Source: Candidatus Pelagibacter sp.
Lineage (GTDB): Bacteria; Pseudomonadota; Alphaproteobacteria; Pelagibacterales; Pelagibacteraceae
Length of the DNA: 5,684 bases
Direction of reading: 5' to 3'
Assembly: GCA_028099475.1 (NCBI GenBank)
Contig: JAOHHF010000025.1
Coordinates: 1-5,684, forward strand
The number at the start of each line of letters is the position of its first letter. Positions within the stretch are counted from its first letter, which is position 1. Below are positions 1 through 5,684 of this stretch, one piece after another. The notes beneath the pieces were generated by a model. It did no database searches and was not told where the DNA came from. It saw only the letters and a list, made by a program, of their open reading frames with translations. Position numbers and translations under genes: made by a program.

Positions 1-537
1 AGGATTTAATATTATTGCTTGTCTATAGCTTGCTTCAGCTTCTTCAAATTTTCCTTGTTTTATCATGACGTTACCCAAGTTAAGGTGTACTTGGGCCAAG
101 TCAGGTTTTAATAGAATTGATTGTCTATAGCTTGCTTCAGCTTCTTTTAATCTACCCTGTTCTTGCAATATGACACCCAAGTTGTGGTGTACTTCGGCAA
201 AGTCAGGTTTTAATCTTATTGATTGTCTATAGCTTGCTTCAGCTTCTTCTAATCTTCTCAGTTCTTGCAGTGTGGCACCCAAGTTGTAGTGGGCTCCGGC
301 ATCGTGTTGATCTAACTGTACAGATTTTTGACTGACAATTAACGACTCATTTACCTTACCTTTTTGTTTGAGCACGGCAGCAAGCACTTTCCAGGCAAAT
401 CGATGTTTGGGAAATTCTTGAGTGATAGATAAAGATAGTTTTTCAGCGTCAATATATCGTCCAGTTTGATAGTATTTTAATAGATTATTTAATTGTTGCT
501 GAGATGGTTCTAAAAGATTGTCAGAGATTTTTTTCAC
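1..537 (-). CDS. TPR-repeat protein, N-terminal part (runs off left edge)
   Basis: The frame is open for 179 codons from a GTG at 537-535 down to base 1 and is cut by the window edge. The start is GTG because an in-frame TAG lies eight codons upstream and no ATG follows until deep in the repeats. Residues 1-45 (KKISDNLLEPSQQQLNNLLK...) form a helical lead-in. TPR units of exactly 34 residues follow at about 46-79, 80-113, 114-147 and 148-179+, with the usual pattern (HYNLG, EEAEASYRQSI, LKPDF). No signal peptide or membrane segment is seen. TPRs are protein-binding scaffolds. From memory, proteins with this type of N-terminus and repeat often end in a variable enzyme domain (glycosyltransferase 41, sulfotransferase or 2OG-Fe(II) oxygenase), but that end is outside the window, so the function is unknown. 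GC is about 37% against about 30% nearby, suggesting an accessory or transferred gene. It is divergent from alaS. Confidence 0.88.
   Translation of the reverse strand, partial: MKKISDNLLEPSQQQLNNLLKYYQTGRYIDAEKLSLSITQEFPKHRFAWKVLAAVLKQKGKVNESLIVSQKSVQLDQHDAGAHYNLGATLQELRRLEEAEASYRQSIRLKPDFAEVHHNLGVILQEQGRLKEAEASYRQSILLKPDLAQVHLNLGNVMIKQGKFEEAEASYRQAIILNP
20..248. repeat. 102-base-period DNA repeat inside the TPR gene
   Basis: A 25-base block beginning TGTCTATAGCTTGC occurs identically at 20-44, 122-146 and 224-248, spaced exactly 102 bases (34 codons) apart. It encodes the end of each TPR helix pair, EEAEASYRQ or KEAEASYRQ. Between the second and third copies the similarity extends over 98-146 against 200-248 with 46 of 49 bases identical. 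The rest of each unit has diverged more. Identity at the DNA level, including synonymous positions, points to recent unit duplication or gene conversion rather than protein-level selection alone. Confidence 0.9.
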
Positions 538-560
538 GAAGTAAACGTTACCAAATCTCT
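523..560. repeat. Inverted repeat spanning the TPR gene start codon
   Basis: AGAGATTT at 523-530 and AAATCTCT at 553-560 are perfect 8-base inverted arms separated by 22 bases. The loop contains the GTG start (537-535) of the minus-strand TPR gene. It also holds an imperfect palindrome, GTAAACGTTAC at 541-551, which is symmetric apart from one extra A. In the TPR transcript the arms could pair and enclose the start codon, or the palindrome could bind a regulator. The arms are AT-rich and short, so chance is a real alternative. Confidence 0.3.
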
Positions 561-592
561 AATAAGGTGTCTAGGTGATGGAATTACTAACT

Positions 593-631
593 TGATTTAT
601 ATTTTCCCTTACTGTTATCTAGACATAGAAT
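593..631 (+). promoter_or_regulatory. Candidate alaS promoter region
   Basis: Two overlapping readings are possible. One is TTGATT (593-598), a 17-base spacer and TATCTA (616-621), with TG at 613-614 as in an extended -10. The other is a better -10, TAGAAT (626-631, five of six to consensus), with only a weak -35 upstream (TTTTCC, 602-607). Either gives a short leader before the ATG at 654. No clear Shine-Dalgarno sequence precedes that ATG. On the opposite strand TATAAA (601-596) could be the -10 of the TPR gene, but no convincing -35 accompanies it. AT-rich sequence makes chance matches easy. Confidence 0.3.
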
Positions 632-653
632 AAAAAAGCTGTATTTTAAAAAT

Positions 654-3320
654 ATGGCTGACAAATCTTTAAACGAAATAAGAAACACATTCTTAAAATA
701 TTTTGAGAAGAATGATCACAAGATTATAGAGTCTAGCAATTTAGTTCCAAATAACGATCCAACTTTAATGTTTGCAAACTCAGGGATGGTGCAGTTCAAA
801 AATGTATTTACCGGTTTAGAGAAAAGAGATTATCAAAAAGCAACAACATCACAAAAATGTGTAAGAGCTGGTGGAAAACATAATGATTTAGAAAATGTAG
901 GCTACACACCAAGACACCACACATTCTTTGAAATGTTAGGAAATTTTTCATTTGGAGATTATTTTAAAGAACAAGCAATTTACTATGCTTGGAATTTAAT
1001 CACTAAAGATTTCGGGATAGATAAAAACAGACTTTATGTAACGGTTTATCATGAAGATGATGAAGCCTTCAATTTTTGGAAGAAAATAGCAGGTTTTAGT
1101 GATGATAAGATTATTAGAATTGCAACATCAGACAATTTTTGGTCAATGGGAGAGACAGGTCCGTGTGGCCCATGCTCTGAAATTTTTTATGATCATGGCG
1201 ATCATCTGACCGGTGGTTTACCTGGCTCTAAAGATGAAGATGGAGATCGATTTATTGAGATATGGAACCTAGTTTTCATGCAATATGAGCAAGTTACAAA
1301 AGATAAAAGAATAGACCTTCCGAAACCATCTGTTGATACTGGTATGGGATTAGAAAGAATTGCAGCTTTGTTGCAAGGCACGCACGATAATTACGAAACA
1401 GATCATTTTAAAAAAATAATTAGCTCCGCTTCTGATATTATTAAAATAAAACAAGATCAAAAAAACCAATCTAGCTTTAGAGTTATTGCAGATCATCTTC
1501 GAGCTAGTGCTTTTTTAATAGCTGAAGGTGTACTTCCTTCTAATGAAGGAAGAGGCTACGTTCTTAGAAGAATAATGCGAAGAGGTATGAGACATTCGCA
1601 TCTTCTTGGATCCAAAGAACCAGTTTTTTATAATTTATTTGATACACTTAGAAATGAAATGTCAGGAAATTATCCTGAACTTGTTCGAGCAGAGTCGTTA
1701 ATTAAAGAAACATTAAGAATGGAGGAAGAAAAGTTTTTAGTTCTTTTAGATAGAGGAATTAAAATTTTAAATGATGAAGTATCTAAAATAGAAAAAGAGT
1801 TACCAGGTGAAGTAGCATTTAAATTATATGATACTTTCGGATTTCCATTAGATCTTACTGAAGATATTTTAAGAAATAAATCAATGTCAATTGATACTGA
1901 AAAGTTTCATCGCTTGATGAAAGAAAGTAGAGAACTTGCCAAAAAAAATTGGAAAGGATCAGGTGATGCTGCAGTCGAGGATATTTGGTTTGGAGTAAAA
2001 GATAAATTAGAAGCAACTGAATTTTTAGGCTACGAAACTGATCAAGCAGAGGGAATAATCTTATCGCTATTAAAAAATAATAAAGAAGTAAAAGAATTAA
2101 AAGAAAATGATGAGGGAATGATAATTGTAAATCAGACACCATTTTATGGCGAGTCTGGTGGTCAAGTAGGTGATACTGGAGAAATTACTGTAAATGATTT
2201 TAAATTTGAGGTAACAGATGTCCAAAAAAAATTAGGAGACTTATTTGTTCATTACGGAAAAGTAATAAGTGGCTCAATAAAGATAAATGATAGTGTTGAA
2301 TTGAAAATTGATGTTGAAAGAAGAAATGATACTAGAGCATATCACTCTGCAACTCATTTATTACACGAGTCTCTTAGACGAGTTTTAGGGGATCATGTTA
2401 CGCAAAAAGGATCTTTGGTAGAACCTAGTCGACTAAGATTTGATTTTAGTCATATGAAACCAATACCAACAGATGAAATTGATAAAATCGAAAACTTTGT
2501 TAATACAATGGTTTCAAAAAAATCTGATGTAAAAACTCGATTAATGACACCAGATGAAGCAGTTGAAAATGGAGCATTAGCCCTATTTGGAGAAAAATAT
2601 GGTGATGAAGTTAGAGTTTTATCAATGGGTGATGAAGGTGATAAGTATTTTTCAACTGAATTATGTGGTGGGACACACGTTAAAAATACAGGTGATATTG
2701 GTAAATTTAAGATAATAAGCCAATCTTCAATTGCTGCAGGTGTTAGAAGAATTGAAGCTTTAAGAGATAAACAATTAGAAGATTATTTAAAGAATAAAGA
2801 AAAACTATCTAATATTTCTTCTGAAAAAAATGATGAAGCTATTAAAGATTTAACTAAACAAATAGTTGATCTTGGCGGAAAACCAAATCTAGATCAATCC
2901 GATCAAAAGACATTGATTAAGAATTTAACAAAACAGCTAGAGACAATTTCAGTAAATTCAATTTTAGAAGATAAATCAAAAAATAAAATTACCGATGAGG
3001 AAGTAAATGGAATTAAATTAAGACTTCAAAATGTTGATGGATTGCCACCTAAAGAATTAAGAAAACTTGTCGATAGAGGAAAAAAAGAATTAGGTGAAGG
3101 TATAATAATAGTTTTTGCTAGCAAAGATGATAAAGTTGGAATTGCAGTTGGTGTCACAGATAAATTAACAGATAAATTTGATGCGGTTCAATTTGTTAAA
3201 GTAGGTTCTGAGATTATTAGTGGACAAGGTGGAGGTGGAAGAAAAGACTTTGCTCAAGCTGGAGGTCAAAATCAGTCTAAAATTGAGGCAGCTTTTAAAA
3301 AGCTAAAAACTTTAATTTAA
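654..3320 (+). CDS. alaS: Alanyl-tRNA synthetase
   Basis: A cytoplasmic class II synthetase that joins alanine to tRNA-Ala using ATP and hydrolyses mischarged Ser- and Gly-tRNA-Ala. At 888 residues it is full length (E. coli about 876). The N-terminus matches the family ([18 protein letters not shown], then [17 protein letters not shown]). Motif 2 is [16 protein letters not shown] at 87-102, the conserved GPCGPCSE is at 169-176, and motif 3 is [15 protein letters not shown] at 228-242. The editing domain has all four zinc-site residues: H564 and H568 (HSATH), C671 and H675 (CGGTH). Residues about 705-795 are a lysine-rich linker, probably coiled. The C-Ala domain carries [15 protein letters not shown] at 857-871. 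The ATG at 654 fits the family start, although no strong ribosome-binding site precedes it. The last nine bases overlap the 3' end of convergent icd. In many proteobacteria alaS lies just downstream of recA; here a divergent TPR gene occupies that position. Confidence 0.98.
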   Translation: MADKSLNEIRNTFLKYFEKNDHKIIESSNLVPNNDPTLMFANSGMVQFKNVFTGLEKRDYQKATTSQKCVRAGGKHNDLENVGYTPRHHTFFEMLGNFSFGDYFKEQAIYYAWNLITKDFGIDKNRLYVTVYHEDDEAFNFWKKIAGFSDDKIIRIATSDNFWSMGETGPCGPCSEIFYDHGDHLTGGLPGSKDEDGDRFIEIWNLVFMQYEQVTKDKRIDLPKPSVDTGMGLERIAALLQGTHDNYETDHFKKIISSASDIIKIKQDQKNQSSFRVIADHLRASAFLIAEGVLPSNEGRGYVLRRIMRRGMRHSHLLGSKEPVFYNLFDTLRNEMSGNYPELVRAESLIKETLRMEEEKFLVLLDRGIKILNDEVSKIEKELPGEVAFKLYDTFGFPLDLTEDILRNKSMSIDTEKFHRLMKESRELAKKNWKGSGDAAVEDIWFGVKDKLEATEFLGYETDQAEGIILSLLKNNKEVKELKENDEGMIIVNQTPFYGESGGQVGDTGEITVNDFKFEVTDVQKKLGDLFVHYGKVISGSIKINDSVELKIDVERRNDTRAYHSATHLLHESLRRVLGDHVTQKGSLVEPSRLRFDFSHMKPIPTDEIDKIENFVNTMVSKKSDVKTRLMTPDEAVENGALALFGEKYGDEVRVLSMGDEGDKYFSTELCGGTHVKNTGDIGKFKIISQSSIAAGVRRIEALRDKQLEDYLKNKEKLSNISSEKNDEAIKDLTKQIVDLGGKPNLDQSDQKTLIKNLTKQLETISVNSILEDKSKNKITDEEVNGIKLRLQNVDGLPPKELRKLVDRGKKELGEGIIIVFASKDDKVGIAVGVTDKLTDKFDAVQFVKVGSEIISGQGGGGRKDFAQAGGQNQSKIEAAFKKLKTLI

Positions 3321-4526
3321 TTTCTTTTTAAGATTACCATCAATTTCATCCAAAAATTGATTGGTAGTTAAATATTTACTTGATGGACCAACCAGAATTG
3401 CTAAATCCTTTGTCATCGAGCCACTTTCTACACATTCAATACAAACTTCTTCTATTGTTTTAGCAAATTTTATTAGCTCATTATTATCATCTAATTTTCC
3501 TCTATGAGCCAATCCTCTTGTCCAGGCAAATATTGAAGCGATTGGATTTGTTGAAGTTTCTTTACCTTGTTGGTGCATTCTAAAATGTCTTGTAACTGTT
3601 CCGTGGGCAGCTTCTGCTTCCATTACTTTTCCATCAGGTGTTAATAATGTACTAGTCATTAAACCGAGAGAACCATAGCCTTGTGCCATAGTGTCAGACT
3701 GAACATCGCCATCATAGTTTTTACATGCCCAAATATATTTTCCACTCCATTTCATTGCACATGCAACCATGTCATCAATTAATCTATGTTCATAAGTAAG
3801 ATTATTTTTTTCAAAATCTGCTTTATACTCTTTTTCAAAAATCTCTTGGAATATATCTTTAAATCTTCCATCATATTGTTTTAGAATAGTATTTTTCGTA
3901 GACATATAGACAGGCCACTTTTTAATTAACCCATAACTGAAACAAGATCTTGCAAAGTCTTCAATTGATTTATCTAAGTTGTACATTGAAAGTGCTACAC
4001 CTGGGCCAGTGAAATTAAATACTTCATGTTTAATTTCTTCCTTACCATCTTCAGAGGTCCATTTAACTTCCATCTTTCCTTTTCCCGGCACTTTAAAATC
4101 TGTTGCTCTATATTGATCTCCAAAAGCATGTCTTCCAATAATTACAGGATCTGTCCATGAGGGTACTAGTTTTGGAATATTTTTACAAATTATAGGCTCT
4201 CTAAAGACGGTACCTCCAATAATATTTCTTATCGTACCATTAGGGGACCTCCACATTTTTTTTAAATCAAACTCCTCAACTCTAGCTTCATCAGGAGTAA
4301 TTGTTGCACATTTGATTCCAACACCGATTTTTTTTATAGCATTTGCGGAATCTATAGTGATTTGATCGTCAGTATTATCTCTACTTTTCATGCCAAGGTC
4401 ATAATATTCAATACCTAGATCTAGATATGGAAGAATAAGTTTATTTTTAATAAATTCCCATATGATACGAGTCATTTCATCGCCATCTAGCTCTACAACA
4501 GGGTTATTTACCTTGATTTTACTCAT
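3312..4526 (-). CDS. icd: NADP-dependent isocitrate dehydrogenase
   Basis: Oxidatively decarboxylates isocitrate to 2-oxoglutarate in the TCA cycle, yielding NADPH; cytoplasmic, expected to be a homodimer. The 404 residues match the eukaryote-like subfamily common in Alphaproteobacteria (about 400-414) rather than the E. coli type. Substrate residues are in place: S94 and N96 ([10 protein letters not shown]), R100, R109 and R132 ([13 protein letters not shown]). The catalytic pair is Y139 and K211. Metal ligands are D251 or D252, D274 and D278 (YDGDVQSD). HGTVTRH at 308-314 is the NADP-binding loop, with R313 and H314 supporting NADP use. These positions match human IDH1 numbering almost exactly. 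I start at the ATG at 4526-4524 ([20 protein letters not shown]), where family similarity begins. The frame stays open 19 more codons to a TTG at 4583, but that extension is low-complexity and would overlap the likely promoter. Convergent with alaS, divergent from psd. Confidence 0.97.
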   Translation of the reverse strand: MSKIKVNNPVVELDGDEMTRIIWEFIKNKLILPYLDLGIEYYDLGMKSRDNTDDQITIDSANAIKKIGVGIKCATITPDEARVEEFDLKKMWRSPNGTIRNIIGGTVFREPIICKNIPKLVPSWTDPVIIGRHAFGDQYRATDFKVPGKGKMEVKWTSEDGKEEIKHEVFNFTGPGVALSMYNLDKSIEDFARSCFSYGLIKKWPVYMSTKNTILKQYDGRFKDIFQEIFEKEYKADFEKNNLTYEHRLIDDMVACAMKWSGKYIWACKNYDGDVQSDTMAQGYGSLGLMTSTLLTPDGKVMEAEAAHGTVTRHFRMHQQGKETSTNPIASIFAWTRGLAHRGKLDDNNELIKFAKTIEEVCIECVESGSMTKDLAILVGPSSKYLTTNQFLDEIDGNLKKKLN

Positions 4527-4549
4527 TAAAATAAAAATTATCTTATTAA

Positions 4550-4579
4550 TTGAATTTGATTGGTTTATATACATATTAA
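4550..4579 (+). promoter_or_regulatory. Candidate psd-pssA promoter
   Basis: TTGAAT (4550-4555), an 18-base spacer, then TATTAA (4574-4579), with transcription expected near 4586 and a leader of under 20 bases. A purine-rich AGAAG at 4596-4600 is the only ribosome-binding-site-like sequence before the ATG at 4604, and its spacing of three bases is short. The elements interleave with those proposed for icd on the other strand, so the two promoters would compete or share regulators if both are real. Both elements match consensus only four of six. Confidence 0.3.
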
Positions 4580-4593
4580 TCAAAAATTAGCAA
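4564..4593 (-). promoter_or_regulatory. Candidate icd promoter
   Basis: Read on the minus strand: TTGCTA (4593-4588), an 18-base spacer, then TATAAA (4569-4564, five of six to the -10 consensus). Transcription would begin near 4557, leaving about 30 bases of leader before the ATG at 4526. Placing the promoter here also argues against the upstream TTG start, because that codon would lie before the transcript begins. The call rests on consensus matching in AT-rich DNA. Confidence 0.35.
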
Positions 4594-4603
4594 ATAGAAG
4601 AAT

Positions 4604-5251
4604 ATGTTTAGCAAGATATTTCCACCGATACATACAGAAGGCTATAAATTTTTAGTCATATCAGGATTTATAACAATTGTTTTGTTATTCATAAGTGGTT
4701 TTTTAGGAACGATTGGTTTGTTATTAACAATTTGGGTCTATTATTTCTTTAGAGATCCTGAAAGAGTTATAATTGGAGATGATAATTATTTAGTTAGTCC
4801 TGCAGATGGTGAAGTAATAAAAATAGAAGAAGTAGATGGGCTAAAAGAGGTTGGTTTAGAAAATAAAAGACTAAAGAAAATTAGTATATTCATGAATGTC
4901 TTTGACTGTCATGTGAATAGAACTCCTTGTTCTGGAAAAGTTGAGGAAATTTTATATAAGCCTGGGAAATTTTTAAATGCATCTTTTGATAAGGCCAGCG
5001 AAGATAATGAAAGAAATTATTATAAATTAAAAGACCAAAGTGGAAATGATATTATTGTAGTCCAAATAGCAGGCTTAATTGCAAGAAGAATAGTGTGTGA
5101 AACTAACAATGGTCAAGAACTTAACCAAGGTGACAGAATTGGTATGATTAGGTTCGGAAGTCGTGCAGATGTTTATTATGAAAATTATGAACCATTAGTT
5201 AAAGTTGGACAAAGAACAATATCAGGAGAAACATTGTTAGCTAAAAAATAG
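4604..5251 (+). CDS. psd: Phosphatidylserine decarboxylase proenzyme
   Basis: A pyruvoyl-dependent inner-membrane enzyme that decarboxylates phosphatidylserine to phosphatidylethanolamine. The 215 residues fit the short PSD form seen in Alphaproteobacteria and some other groups, not the roughly 320-residue E. coli form. Residues about 15-47 are strongly hydrophobic (one or two membrane segments), followed by FFRDPER (48-54). SPADGEV (65-71) carries the likely catalytic Asp D68, and FDCHVNRTP (100-108) the likely His H103. RFGSR (183-187) is the self-cleavage site: by family knowledge the chain breaks between G185 and S186, and S186 becomes the pyruvoyl group. That leaves a beta chain of 185 residues and an alpha chain of only 30. 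It is followed after two bases by pssA, which makes its substrate, so the pair should be co-transcribed. It is divergent from icd. Confidence 0.96.
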   Translation: MFSKIFPPIHTEGYKFLVISGFITIVLLFISGFLGTIGLLLTIWVYYFFRDPERVIIGDDNYLVSPADGEVIKIEEVDGLKEVGLENKRLKKISIFMNVFDCHVNRTPCSGKVEEILYKPGKFLNASFDKASEDNERNYYKLKDQSGNDIIVVQIAGLIARRIVCETNNGQELNQGDRIGMIRFGSRADVYYENYEPLVKVGQRTISGETLLAKK

Positions 5252-5253
5252 AA

Positions 5254-5684
5254 ATGCAACAACCAAAAAATAATTTAAAAATCATAGCAGATAAAAAGAA
5301 TGCTAGAGTAATATTACCTAATATGCTGACTTTAATAGGAGTTTGTATTGGCTTAACTTCAATAAGATTTGCATTAGATGAAAAATTTGAATTTGCAATT
5401 ATTGCAATCCTTTTTGCTGCTTTATTTGATTGGCTTGATGGAAGAATTGCCAGATTAATTAAAGGAACTTCTGAAGTTGGAAAAGAATTAGATTCATTAG
5501 CAGATGTAATAAGTTTTGGTGTGGCGCCAGCATTTATTATGTATTTTTGGACATTAAGTTCATTAGGTAAATTTGGTTGGTTGGTATGTTTAATTTATGT
5601 AAGTTGTGTTGCTTTAAGATTAGCTAGGTTTAATGTAAATTCAAATCAAGAACCTTCTTGGAGAGACAATTTTTTTGAAGGAGT
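5254..5684 (+). CDS. pssA: CDP-diacylglycerol-serine O-phosphatidyltransferase, N-terminal part
   Basis: Transfers the phosphatidyl group of CDP-diacylglycerol to L-serine, giving phosphatidylserine for the adjacent decarboxylase; an integral membrane protein. The reading frame from the ATG at 5254 has 143 complete codons and is cut by the right edge. The complete CDP-alcohol phosphatidyltransferase signature DxxDGxxARx8GxxxDxxxD is present: D59, D62, G63, A66, R67, G76, D80 and D84. The N-terminus LPNMLTLIGVCIGLTSIRFA (21-40) and the following hydrophobic stretches (about 46-58 and 87-103) are membrane segments typical of the family. VISFGVAPAF after the signature favours PssA over PgsA or Pcs. 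The start lies two bases after the psd stop with no clear ribosome-binding site, so translational coupling is likely. The C-terminal helices are outside the window. Confidence 0.95.
   Translation, partial: MQQPKNNLKIIADKKNARVILPNMLTLIGVCIGLTSIRFALDEKFEFAIIAILFAALFDWLDGRIARLIKGTSEVGKELDSLADVISFGVAPAFIMYFWTLSSLGKFGWLVCLIYVSCVALRLARFNVNSNQEPSWRDNFFEG

Noticed and set aside
20..248. Regular repeats that might suggest a CRISPR array
   Set aside because: The 102-base period equals 34 codons, and the units translate in one open frame to canonical TPR motifs; the intervening sequences are similar to each other and not unique spacers.
1855..2142. A 95-codon open frame on the minus strand within alaS
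   Set aside because: It lies wholly inside a well-supported alaS, its translation is Leu/Phe/Tyr-rich in the way of an antisense shadow, and it resembles no known protein.
3290..3304. Palindrome AGCTTTTAAAAAGCT as a terminator for alaS or icd
   Set aside because: The stem has very few GC pairs and a minimal loop, it lies inside the alaS coding sequence, and no proper T tract follows on either strand.
4527..4583. N-terminal extension of icd to an upstream TTG
   Set aside because: The 19 extra residues are low-complexity, have no counterpart in the family and would overlap the likely icd promoter; the ATG at 4526 matches the family start.

Overview
The window looks like a piece of the genome of a SAR11/Pelagibacter-like alphaproteobacterium. 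The DNA is AT-rich (about 30% GC by hand count over 4621-4860). Genes are packed with gaps of 2 to about 116 bases, or overlap. The housekeeping genes are of alphaproteobacterial type: a eukaryote-like homodimeric NADP isocitrate dehydrogenase and a short phosphatidylserine decarboxylase followed by phosphatidylserine synthase. This placement comes from protein character and layout; no search was run.

Layout, left to right: (1) 1-537, minus strand: the N-terminal 179 codons of a tetratricopeptide-repeat (TPR) protein, starting at GTG and running off the left edge. (2) 538-653: a divergent intergenic region with candidate promoter elements and an inverted repeat around the TPR start. (3) 654-3320, plus: complete alanyl-tRNA synthetase (alaS). 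(4) 3312-4526, minus: complete NADP-dependent isocitrate dehydrogenase (icd), convergent with alaS and overlapping it by 9 bases. (5) 4527-4603: a 77-base divergent promoter region. (6) 4604-5251, plus: complete phosphatidylserine decarboxylase (psd). (7) 5254-5684, plus: the first 143 codons of phosphatidylserine synthase (pssA), cut by the right edge.

The genes serve three core processes. alaS charges and proofreads tRNA-Ala. icd makes 2-oxoglutarate and NADPH in the TCA cycle. psd and pssA form a two-gene operon that turns CDP-diacylglycerol and serine into phosphatidylethanolamine.

The only accessory-looking gene is the TPR gene. Its GC is higher (about 37% over 1-540), and its repeat units carry near-identical DNA at an exact 102-base period. 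I see no evidence of a new multi-gene system here. The points most worth a second look are the repeat-homogenised TPR gene, its start codon lying inside an inverted repeat, and the alaS/icd antisense overlap.
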